Source of the DNA: JALSRY01 sp964428275
Lineage (GTDB): Bacteria; Planctomycetota; Phycisphaerae; UBA1845; Fen-1342
Assembly: GCA_964428275.1 (NCBI GenBank)
Contig: CAYRXN010000306.1
Span: 1 to 11,918, forward strand
Reading direction: 5' to 3'
DNA length: 11,918 nucleotides
Part shown: positions 1 to 6,510 of the stretch, piece after piece
Numbering within the stretch: the first letter of the stretch is position 1
Layout: every line of letters begins with the position of its first letter
The notes under the pieces: generated by a model
Told to the model about the DNA's origin: nothing
Seen by the model: only the letters and a program-made list of their open reading frames with translations
Databases searched by the model: none
Translations under genes and position numbers: made by a program

Positions 1-477
1 ACGCCGGCGTTCCTGATCGTGATCCTGGCGGCCTGGACCTGGCAGACGGCGCCTTCCTACTTCGCCCGGATGAACCCCGACAAACAGGCCCGCATCGCCA
101 CGCACCGCGTCTATGAAAAGGCGATCGCAGCGCACTTCGACGGCAGCGGCCTGAGCGAAGAAGCGCTCGAGGAGCGGACCGCCGCCCTGATCGGCTCGGA
201 GGACGACGACGCGATCGACGCGGACGCGCTGCCGCCGTGGTTGGCCCATGCGAAGATCGCGACCGGGCCGAAGGAGCGACGGGCCATCGCGGACGTCGCC
301 GCACGAAAGGCGGCCCAGGCCCGGTCGGACGCGAACATCGCCCGCTACGTTTTCCTGGGTGTCCTGCTGTTTCTGCTGGTGTTGTACGTGCTGGCCGACA
401 TCGCCTGCCGCACGCGGATCGGCCGGGCGATCCAGCGCGTCGAGGACGAGGGTATCGCGTGGGAGGCTGCCAGATGA
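1..477 (+). CDS. C-terminal part of a membrane transporter, probably NSS-family sodium symporter (5' end outside window)
   Basis: The reading frame is open from base 1 and ends at the TGA at 475-477, so only the last 158 residues are present. It begins in a hydrophobic stretch (TPAFLIVILAAWTW) resembling the late 'TP-x-FLLVIL' helix of neurotransmitter:sodium symporter (NSS) proteins. A charged cytoplasmic-looking loop of about 95 residues follows, with a very acidic patch (EDDDAIDADAL), then a last membrane helix at about residues 116-135 (YVFLGVLLFLLVLYVLADI) and a short basic/acidic tail. NSS carriers import amino acids or similar solutes with Na+. The substrate cannot be told from this fragment. 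The stop overlaps the start of the next gene (ATGA), which also fits the NSS arrangement with a small subunit. Membrane protein is sure; the family assignment is an inference from one helix and the context, and another secondary transporter is possible. Confidence 0.6.
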   Translation, partial: TPAFLIVILAAWTWQTAPSYFARMNPDKQARIATHRVYEKAIAAHFDGSGLSEEALEERTAALIGSEDDDAIDADALPPWLAHAKIATGPKERRAIADVAARKAAQARSDANIARYVFLGVLLFLLVLYVLADIACRTRIGRAIQRVEDEGIAWEAAR

Positions 478-704
478 CCGCGGCGACCACACCCCTGCTG
501 GCCCAGGCGGCCTCTCAGGCCGCTGCCCAGTCGGCGGCGCAGACCACGGGGCTGACCCCCGCCGGCACGGCGGTGATGACGCTGAGCATCACGCTCGTAC
601 TGGCGCTGACGATCTTCTGTTTCTGGCGGATTCTGCGCGAGCCTGCGCCCGAGACGCACCACCACGCTCCGCTCGAGATCGAAACCGACGATCTGGACGA
701 GTAG
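474..704 (+). CDS. 76-residue single-span membrane protein, possible transporter small subunit (MetS-like)
   Basis: The start ATG at 474-476 overlaps the stop of the transporter (ATGA), so the two are probably translationally coupled. The N-terminus is a Gln/Ala-rich stretch, followed by one membrane helix at about residues 33-51 (AVMTLSITLVLALTIFCFW), a short RILREP junction, a HHH cluster and an acidic tail ending IETDDLDE. The helix-then-RxLRxP layout recalls MetS, the roughly 60-residue small subunit that NSS methionine/alanine importers (MetP) need and whose gene adjoins metP. That similarity is judged by eye and is weak at sequence level. The gene itself is well supported by the overlap and by its single hydrophobic segment. 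Its role as a subunit is inferred. The His cluster could bind metal, but nothing shows this. Confidence 0.65.
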   Translation: MTAATTPLLAQAASQAAAQSAAQTTGLTPAGTAVMTLSITLVLALTIFCFWRILREPAPETHHHAPLEIETDDLDE

Positions 705-733
705 TGGTGCAAAGCGGGCAGAACCCACGGGCC

Positions 734-756
734 CCGACGCCCGGCGCGGGTGTCGG
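734..756 (+). terminator. Hairpin after the transporter pair, possible rho-independent terminator
   Basis: A 9-bp stem (734-742 with 748-756, one G-U pair) closes a 5-base loop, 29 bases after the stop of the small membrane protein. Only two T follow, so termination by this alone is uncertain. It lies between the transporter pair and the promoter of the next unit, where a terminator is expected. Confidence 0.4.
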
Positions 757-829
757 TTGGCGCGGTCGTTGATCCCGGGTCGGGCCGACCTGTTCTCCGC
801 GTCGGCATCCCATGCCCGCGTCTCTCCCG

Positions 830-858
830 TTGGCGGGATCGCTGCGGGCGGCTATTCT
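830..858 (+). promoter_or_regulatory. Probable sigma70-type promoter of the glycosyltransferase gene
   Basis: TTGGCG at 830-835 and TATTCT at 853-858 are separated by 17 bases. The expected transcription start is near 865, only about two bases before the ATG at 867. That would make the mRNA leaderless, and there is indeed no Shine-Dalgarno sequence before this ATG. Prediction from sequence only. Confidence 0.5.
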
Positions 859-866
859 GCGCTTCG

Positions 867-2009
867 ATGGCGGTTGCGAACGGGTCTGCAATCCGAACCG
901 AACAACCCAGCGCTCCGCGCGTGCTGCACGTGATCGCCGCGGACGTTCACGCCCGCGTGGCGCCGATGTTTGGCGCGCTGGCGACCGGGCTGGCCGCCCG
1001 GGGGTTCCCCTCCGACATCCTGACCAATGATCGCCGGCTGCCGGTCCTTTTCGAAAACGAGCCCCTCGGCGTCCACGTCGTCGATGCGCTGCGCGGCTGG
1101 CGGCAGTGGCGGCTGCACGGCTATCTGCGCCGCGAGTTCGAGCACGCGCCCGATGTGGTGCACGTCTGGGGCACGGCCGGACTGAGCTACCTGAGCGACT
1201 GGACGTTGCACGGCGACGCCGCCCTGCTGATCCACCTGACGGCGGAAGCGGACGTCGAACGCATCATGCGGCGCGGGGTGTACGCCAACGAAACGCTGCT
1301 GGCGCTGTGCGGCGCCTACCGGCAGCGGCTGCAACAGCGTTGGCCGGGACTGGGCGACGCGTTCGAGATCGTCGGGCCGGGGCTGCGCATCCCCGCGTCG
1401 GTGGAGGTTCCCTCGCCGCGGGGGCGCACGCTGGGCGTGATCTGGGTCGGGCGTTTCGACGAGCATTGCGGACTGGAGGTGTTGATCGAAGCGGTGGAGC
1501 GGGTCGTGGCGCAGGGCGCCGACGTGCAGGTGGCGCTGATCGGCACGGGGCCGGCCGTCGATCGCGTGTGGCGCGAGATCGAGCGGCGGGGCGTCGCCCG
1601 CTGTTTCTCGCTGATCGAAGACCCGCTGGTGTGGGATCGAACCATGGCCGGGGCCGATGTCTGCGTCGTGCCCACGGCGCAACGCGACATCTCGTTGGCC
1701 CCGCTGGTGGCGATGGCCCACGGGCGGGTGGTCGTCACGTCGCGCGACCAGCCGGCGGAGTGGTTCGCCGAAGACCGGACGTGTTTGCAATTCGCGCCCG
1801 GATCGGCGGTCGAACTGGCGTTTCACCTCCTGCGCGCGTCGGTGGCGCACCGGCACGTGGTGGCGGTGGCGCGTGCGGCCGCCGAACACGTTCGCGCCCG
1901 GCACGACATCGCCGTGGTCGCCCGCCGCATCGCGGAGATCTACCGCACGGCGGCCGGGCTCGAGCCGACCGCAGCGGCCGACGGCGGCGGGAGGGATACG
2001 CAGGCATGA
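867..2009 (+). CDS. GT4-like glycosyltransferase with degenerate EX7E motif
   Basis: This 380-residue protein has the GT-B two-domain layout. The N-terminal half starts with a Rossmann-like strand (RVLHVIAADVHARVAP) and includes DVVHVWGTAG. The C-terminal half has the GT4 linker strand GVIWVGRFDEHCGLEVLIEA, then VQVALIGTGP and ADVCVVPTAQRDISLAPLVAMAHG. Family members transfer sugars from nucleotide donors, typically to lipids or glycans at the inner face of the membrane. The usual EX7E donor-site motif is not intact: the two Glu positions fall on about R273 and V281, with D274 adjacent. The ATG at 867 was chosen because homologous sequence begins shortly after it and a promoter lies just upstream; the frame is open back to 750. 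The stop overlaps the next start (ATGA). Donor and acceptor cannot be read from the sequence, and activity is uncertain given the motif loss. Confidence 0.8.
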   Translation: MAVANGSAIRTEQPSAPRVLHVIAADVHARVAPMFGALATGLAARGFPSDILTNDRRLPVLFENEPLGVHVVDALRGWRQWRLHGYLRREFEHAPDVVHVWGTAGLSYLSDWTLHGDAALLIHLTAEADVERIMRRGVYANETLLALCGAYRQRLQQRWPGLGDAFEIVGPGLRIPASVEVPSPRGRTLGVIWVGRFDEHCGLEVLIEAVERVVAQGADVQVALIGTGPAVDRVWREIERRGVARCFSLIEDPLVWDRTMAGADVCVVPTAQRDISLAPLVAMAHGRVVVTSRDQPAEWFAEDRTCLQFAPGSAVELAFHLLRASVAHRHVVAVARAAAEHVRARHDIAVVARRIAEIYRTAAGLEPTAAADGGGRDTQA

Positions 2010-2584
2010 GCGAGCGGATGGCCTGGATGACGCGCGCCGTCAACTTCTTCGTGCCGGGCGGGGGCCTGATCCTGCTGGGCGCCGAGACCACGGGGGTCGT
2101 GATCGCATTACTGTTTACCGCCGCCGCTTCGTACGCGATCGCGGTCAACCTGCTGATGCCGGCCGGGTTTACGCCGATGTGGCGGAACCTGTGGCTGGGC
2201 GTGGCGCTGGGGACGTGGGTGGGGGCCCAGGTCCGCCTGGGGCAGACGCTTCGGCATCGGCAGACCGCCGCGCGCACCGCGGCCCGCCGCGCGGCGCTGC
2301 GCAAGACGCAGCTGGCGCTCCAGGAGGGGCGCCTCGACGATGCGTGGGAGGCGATCTCGCACCTGGCTGAGGAATCGCCCAACGACCTGATGGTCGCGTA
2401 CCGGCTCGCGCAGGTGCTGACGGCGCGCGGCGAGGCGGCCGCCGCCGCGCAGGCGTGGGAGCGTCTGTGGCGGCTCGACCGACATCGCCTGTACCGGGCC
2501 GAGCTGGAGGCCGCCCGCCGTGAACTGGCGGCGCGGACGCGCGATAATGACGGCTCGCACGGCGACCCGCCGGCCGGGGCTTGA
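2006..2584 (+). CDS. Small membrane protein with C-terminal TPR-like segment, unknown function
   Basis: This 192-residue protein starts at an ATG that overlaps the glycosyltransferase stop (ATGA), with GGGAGG at 1990-1995 as ribosome binding site. Two membrane segments lie in the first 75 residues (about 26-50, TTGVVIALLFTAAASYAIAV, and about 60-74, NLWLGVALGTWVGAQ). A basic Arg/Ala-rich stretch follows, then a helical region of about 70 residues reading LALQEGRLDDAWEAISHLAE and AYRLAQVLTARGEAAAAAQA, which has the spacing of two TPR repeats. The C-terminus is polar and Gly/Pro-rich. TPRs bind other proteins, so it may anchor or scaffold a partner at the membrane, plausibly the glycosyltransferase it is coupled to. 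That partnership is inferred only from the gene overlap. No family name is recognised. Confidence 0.75.
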   Translation: MSERMAWMTRAVNFFVPGGGLILLGAETTGVVIALLFTAAASYAIAVNLLMPAGFTPMWRNLWLGVALGTWVGAQVRLGQTLRHRQTAARTAARRAALRKTQLALQEGRLDDAWEAISHLAEESPNDLMVAYRLAQVLTARGEAAAAAQAWERLWRLDRHRLYRAELEAARRELAARTRDNDGSHGDPPAGA

Positions 2585-2632
2585 TTCGGGCGGGAATCCG
2601 GTCGATAGCAAACACCGGAAGCGGTCGCGCGC

Positions 2633-2661
2633 TTGATGGTGGTACCACAGTGCGCTAGAAT
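2633..2661 (+). promoter_or_regulatory. Sigma70-type promoter of clpC
   Basis: TTGATG at 2633-2638 and TAGAAT at 2656-2661 are exactly 17 bases apart, a good match to the housekeeping consensus. The start point should be near 2668, giving a leader of about 72 bases before the clpC ATG. No CIRCE element (TTAGCACTC/GAGTGCTAA) or other heat-shock operator was seen around it. Confidence 0.65.
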
Positions 2662-2739
2662 CAGTCCCGGGAGGGTCCGGTAACGGGCGGGCGGCGTCGG
2701 TGTTCCGGGCAGGAATCCCGCAAACGGAGCTAAACTCAG

Positions 2740-5271
2740 ATGTTCGAGAGATTTACGGATCGCGCGCGCAAGGTGATGGCCCTCGCCAACCAGGAGGCGC
2801 AGCGGTTCAATCACGACTACATCGGAACGGAACACATCCTGCTCGGACTGGTCAAGGAAGGTTCCGGCGTCGGGGCGAACGTGCTCAAGAACCTGGGCGT
2901 GGACTTGCGCAAGGTCCGCCTCGAGGTCGAGAAGCTCGTGCGCAGTGGCCCCGAGATGGTCACGATGGGCAAACTCCCGCAGACCCCGCGGGCCAAGCGC
3001 GTCATCGAGTTCGCGATCGAGGAGGCTCGCAATCTCAACCACAACTACGTCGGCACCGAACACGTGCTGCTCGGCCTGCTGCGCGAGCAGGACGGCGTCG
3101 CGGCCCAGGTGCTCATGAATCTCGGCCTCAAGCTCGAAGACGTGCGCGAGGAGGTGCTGAATCTGCTCGGCGCCGGCGTCGAGCCCGAGGAAACCAGCAT
3201 CGCCGGCGGCCCGCCCGAGATGGCCTCCAAGAAGAGCGGCAAGAGCAAGACGCCCGCGCTCGATTCGTTCGGCCGCGACCTGACCGAGCTGGCCCGCGAA
3301 GGCAAGCTCGATCCGGTGATCGGCCGCGCCGAGGAGATCGAGCGCGTCATCACCGTCCTCTGCCGGCGCATGAAGAACAACCCCGTACTGCTCGGTGAGG
3401 CCGGCGTGGGCAAGACCGCGATCGTCGAGGGGCTGGCCCAGAAGATCGTCAACCACCAGGTACCCGAGATCCTCCACGGCCGGCGCATCGTGATTCTCGA
3501 TCTGGCGATGATGGTCGCCGGTACCAAGTACCGGGGGCAGTTCGAGGAGCGCATCAAGGCGGTGATGAACGAAGTCCGCCGGGCCCGGAACGTCATCCTG
3601 TTCATCGACGAGCTGCACACGCTGGTCGGGGCCGGCGGAGCCGAGGGCGCGATCGACGCCTCGAACGTGCTCAAGCCCGCGCTTTCGCGCGGCGAAATCC
3701 AGTGCATCGGCGCCACGACGTTCGACGAGTACCGCAAGTACATCGAGAAGGACGCGGCGCTGGCCCGGCGGTTCCAGTCGATCCACGTCGATGAACCGAC
3801 GATCGAGCACACGCTGGAGATCCTCAAGGGCCTGCGCGACCGTTACGAGGCCCACCATCGCGTACAGATCACCGACGAAGCGCTGCACAGCGCCGTCGAG
3901 CTCTCGCATCGCTACATCAGCGGACGGGTGCTGCCCGACAAGGCGATCGACGTGATCGACGAAGCCGGCGCGCGCATCCGCATCAAGAGCATGACCATGC
4001 CGCCGGACTTGGCCGAGATCGAGCGCGAGATCGAGCGGCTGATGGCCGAGAAGGACGAGGCGGTCAAGAACGCCGACTACGAGCGGGCCGCCGAGCTGCG
4101 CGACAAGTGCGAATCGCTGCGCATGAAGAAGGAGGAGATGCAGAAGGAGTGGCGCAACCGCTCGAAGGAGGTGGACGGCATCGTCGATGAGAACATCGTC
4201 GCCGAGGTCGTCAGCATGATGACCGGCGTGCCGCTCAAGCGGCTCGAGAAGGACGAGGCCCAGCGGCTGCTCTCGCTCGAAGACGAGCTGCACAAGACCG
4301 TCGTCAGCCAGAACGAGGCGATCAGTGCGATTGCCCGCAGCGTGCGGCGCAGCCGCAGCGGCCTGAAGGACCCGAACCGCCCGATGGGTTCGTTCATCTT
4401 CCTGGGGCCGTCGGGCGTGGGCAAGACGCTGCTGGCCAAGACGCTGGCGGAGTTCCTCTTCGGCGACGAAGACGCGCTGATCACGATCGACATGTCGGAG
4501 TACATGGAGAAGCACAACGTCAGCCGCCTGATCGGCGCGCCGCCCGGCTACGTCGGCTACGAGGAGGGCGGCCAGCTCACCGAGCGCGTCCGCCGGCGGC
4601 CGTACTGCGTGGTGCTGCTCGACGAGATCGAGAAGGCCCACGGCGACGTCTTCAACATGCTGCTCCAGATCATGGAGGAGGGCCGGCTGACCGACTCGTT
4701 CGGCCGCAACGTCGATTTCAAGAACGTCATTCTGATCATGACGAGCAACATCGGGGCCGACCGCATCATGAGCCAGGACCCCTTCGGCTTCATGAAGCGC
4801 GACGAGAACATCGACTACCAGAAGATGAAGGAGATGCTCGTCGGCGAGCTCGAACGGTTCTTCCGGCCCGAGTTCATCAACCGGATCGACGAGATCGTCG
4901 TGTTCCACAAGCTCACGCACGACGACCTGCTCAACATCCTCGAGCTCGAAACCGCCAAGGTCGCCAAGCGGTTGGCCGATCACGGCCTGGCGCTGGAGCT
5001 CAGCGAGGAGGCCAAGGAGTTGCTGCTGGCCAAGGGGACCGACGAGAAGTTCGGTGCCCGGCCGCTGCGCCGCTGCATCTCGTCGATGATCGAAGACCCG
5101 CTGAGCGAGAAGATCCTGCGCGACGAGTTCGCCGGCAAGTCGATCGTCCGCGTGACGGTCGAGGGCGAAGGCGACGACCGCAAGCTCCGGTTCGAAGGCG
5201 TCGATGCGCCGCCGGCCGACCAGAAAGCCGACAAGGAAGACGTCGCCGTCGCGGGCTCCGAGGCCACCTGA
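2740..5271 (+). CDS. clpC: ATP-dependent Clp protease ATP-binding subunit ClpC
   Basis: ClpC is a hexameric AAA+ unfoldase that feeds substrates into the ClpP peptidase in the cytoplasm. The 843 residues show the full ClpC order. Two Clp-N repeats come first (FTDRARKVMALANQEA and the RAKRVIEFAIEEA repeat, each ending YxGTEHxLLGL). The first AAA+ module has Walker A GEAGVGKT (219-226) and Walker B VILFIDE (285-291). A UVR-type middle segment (ADYERAAELRDK, about 445-456) separates ClpC from ClpA and ClpB. The second AAA+ module has Walker A GPSGVGKT (556-563), Walker B VVLLDE (624-629) and the FRPEFINRIDE arginine-finger region. The ClpP-docking tripeptide is FGF (682-684) where VGF or LGF is usual. 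GGAG at 2726-2729 precedes the ATG. Monocistronic between its own promoter and terminator. No mcsA/mcsB/ctsR genes are adjacent. Confidence 0.97.
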   Translation: MFERFTDRARKVMALANQEAQRFNHDYIGTEHILLGLVKEGSGVGANVLKNLGVDLRKVRLEVEKLVRSGPEMVTMGKLPQTPRAKRVIEFAIEEARNLNHNYVGTEHVLLGLLREQDGVAAQVLMNLGLKLEDVREEVLNLLGAGVEPEETSIAGGPPEMASKKSGKSKTPALDSFGRDLTELAREGKLDPVIGRAEEIERVITVLCRRMKNNPVLLGEAGVGKTAIVEGLAQKIVNHQVPEILHGRRIVILDLAMMVAGTKYRGQFEERIKAVMNEVRRARNVILFIDELHTLVGAGGAEGAIDASNVLKPALSRGEIQCIGATTFDEYRKYIEKDAALARRFQSIHVDEPTIEHTLEILKGLRDRYEAHHRVQITDEALHSAVELSHRYISGRVLPDKAIDVIDEAGARIRIKSMTMPPDLAEIEREIERLMAEKDEAVKNADYERAAELRDKCESLRMKKEEMQKEWRNRSKEVDGIVDENIVAEVVSMMTGVPLKRLEKDEAQRLLSLEDELHKTVVSQNEAISAIARSVRRSRSGLKDPNRPMGSFIFLGPSGVGKTLLAKTLAEFLFGDEDALITIDMSEYMEKHNVSRLIGAPPGYVGYEEGGQLTERVRRRPYCVVLLDEIEKAHGDVFNMLLQIMEEGRLTDSFGRNVDFKNVILIMTSNIGADRIMSQDPFGFMKRDENIDYQKMKEMLVGELERFFRPEFINRIDEIVVFHKLTHDDLLNILELETAKVAKRLADHGLALELSEEAKELLLAKGTDEKFGARPLRRCISSMIEDPLSEKILRDEFAGKSIVRVTVEGEGDDRKLRFEGVDAPPADQKADKEDVAVAGSEAT

Positions 5272-5319
5272 GGCCGCCGGGAGCGACTTGCGCGGCGCTG
5301 AGAGCGCAAGCGGCATCAA

Positions 5320-5354
5320 GAGGACGCCGGGCCGTGGTCCGGCGTCCTCCTTTG
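5320..5354 (+). terminator. Strong hairpin terminator after clpC
   Basis: A perfect 11-bp stem (5320-5330 with 5339-5349) with an 8-base loop starts 48 bases after the clpC stop and is followed by CTTTG. The stem is very stable, but the T tract is short. Best read as the intrinsic terminator of clpC. Confidence 0.7.
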
Positions 5355-5384
5355 ACGCTTGTCATTTCCGCGCGTCCGGCCATT

Positions 5385-5412
5385 TTGCATTCGCCGCCCG
5401 GTCGGCTACCCT
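5385..5412 (+). promoter_or_regulatory. Probable promoter of the unknown gene starting at 5458
   Basis: TTGCAT at 5385-5390 and TACCCT at 5407-5412 are 16 bases apart, directly after the clpC terminator and before the next gene. The expected start near 5419 gives a leader of about 39 bases. dprA has no obvious promoter of its own, so this may serve both genes. Confidence 0.45.
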
Positions 5413-5457
5413 GCGCAGCGTGAGACGAAGGGTTGAACGTTGCTTTCGGGAGCCGCC

Positions 5458-6432
5458 GTGCAAACGCGTTGGTTGGAAGCACCGCACCATTACGAGTCGC
5501 TCGCCGTAAGCCTGCGGGCGCTTCTCGCCTGCCACGAGCTGTCCCGCCCCTACGAGGAGATCGTCGCGGTCCTGGGGCTGGGGATGGCCGTCGTGGCTGT
5601 TCCGGATGATGAGCTCGGCTGGTGGTGCACGTACGCGCGCGACGCGGCGCTCGCCCCTGTTGCAATACACTACGGGCTGCAACTGCGCGAGCTTCATCCG
5701 CCGTCGGCCGCGATCGGCCTGGCGCGTTCGGCCGAGTATGCCCGGCACTTCCAGGACAGCTATCTGCCGTTGATTCGCCGGGCGCTGGACCACGGCCAGC
5801 GGGTGCTGACCTGGCGGGGCTGGCCGCCGCCGCGCGAACGGCTGTGGGGCGTGCTGGTCGAGCAGCAGGGCGACATGCTGCTCGGGCACACGTTGTGGCA
5901 CCGCAGCGGCCCGCTGCCCCTGATCGGTCCGGCCCACCAGGCGTACATCGTCGAGGACTTCGCCCGGCCGACGACGGACTGGACGCCCGTGCAGCAGTTC
6001 AAGACCGCCGTTCGCGCGACGCTGGCGATCTGGCGTGGTCCGTGGCCGGACGAGACGGGCGTGCTCGCCGGGCCTGCTGCGTATGACGCCTGGTGCGAGG
6101 TTCTGGCCCATCCGCATGCCCGCGAGGCGTCGGGACGTTCCCTCGGGTGGCAGCACAGCCAGGCGGTGCGCGTACACACCGCCGCGCGCGCCAGCCTCGC
6201 GACGTGGCTGCGCAGCATCGCCGCCAAGCTCGGCGGACGCGACGTGGAGTTGGCGGCGCGTTGGGCCGCCGCCTGCGACCAGGTGGTGGAAATACTCTCG
6301 GGCTGCGAAACGTGCGAGGCGACGGAGGAGCTTTTCCGCGACGCCGCCGGGCGGAATCGAGCCTGTCGCGCGCTGGAACGGGCCCGCGGGATCGAGGCCG
6401 ACGTCATCGGGCAACTCGACGCCAGCGTCTGA
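5458..6432 (+). CDS. Protein of unknown function (324 aa), possible C39/BtrH-like fold
   Basis: The GTG at 5458 was chosen because GGGAG sits six bases before it (5448-5452). A TTG at 5440 in the same frame would add six residues. No membrane helix or signal peptide is visible, so it is probably cytoplasmic. The first about 170 residues alternate helices and strands: an N-terminal helix (HHYESLAVSLRALLACHEL), a GMAVVAVPDD strand with GWW, then RRALDHGQRVLTWRGW, RLWGVLVEQQGDMLLGHTLW and AHQAYIVE. That pattern (a helical start, then 'long-helix, dG-x-PVLtW, WGvi-tGy') resembles the papain-like BtrH N-terminal/C39-like fold, but no catalytic Cys-His pair can be assigned with assurance. The C-terminal half is helical and contains CETCEATEELF. 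The family is not recognised; the fold hint is inference at low confidence. dprA follows after 78 bases. Confidence 0.75.
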   Translation: MQTRWLEAPHHYESLAVSLRALLACHELSRPYEEIVAVLGLGMAVVAVPDDELGWWCTYARDAALAPVAIHYGLQLRELHPPSAAIGLARSAEYARHFQDSYLPLIRRALDHGQRVLTWRGWPPPRERLWGVLVEQQGDMLLGHTLWHRSGPLPLIGPAHQAYIVEDFARPTTDWTPVQQFKTAVRATLAIWRGPWPDETGVLAGPAAYDAWCEVLAHPHAREASGRSLGWQHSQAVRVHTAARASLATWLRSIAAKLGGRDVELAARWAAACDQVVEILSGCETCEATEELFRDAAGRNRACRALERARGIEADVIGQLDASV

Positions 6433-6440
6433 CCCGGCCG

Positions 6441-6457
6441 CGAGCGCGACGCGCTCG
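6441..6457 (+). repeat. Short GC hairpin between the unknown gene and dprA
   Basis: A perfect 7-bp stem (6441-6447 with 6451-6457) with a 3-base GAC loop lies 8 bases after the upstream stop. There is no T tract after it, so it is more likely an mRNA-stabilising or attenuating hairpin than a full terminator. Confidence 0.35.
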
Positions 6458-6510
6458 GCAGGCGGAACCCCCGTGCGGCGGTGTCCGGTGGCCGGCGTAC
6501 CACAAGACCC

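Noticed and set aside
750..866. Longer start for the glycosyltransferase at 750
   Set aside because: The added 39 residues have no GT-B pattern and would overlap the terminator hairpin and the promoter.
2641..2739. CIRCE or CtsR heat-shock operator before clpC
   Set aside because: No TTAGCACTC/GAGTGCTAA pair and no CtsR heptad repeat could be found.
1735..5319. Very long minus-strand open frame (1194 codons) opposite clpC
   Set aside because: It mirrors the codon pattern of clpC on the other strand, is rich in Leu/Val/Asp/His of the antisense type, and shows no domain motif. A GC-rich antisense artefact.
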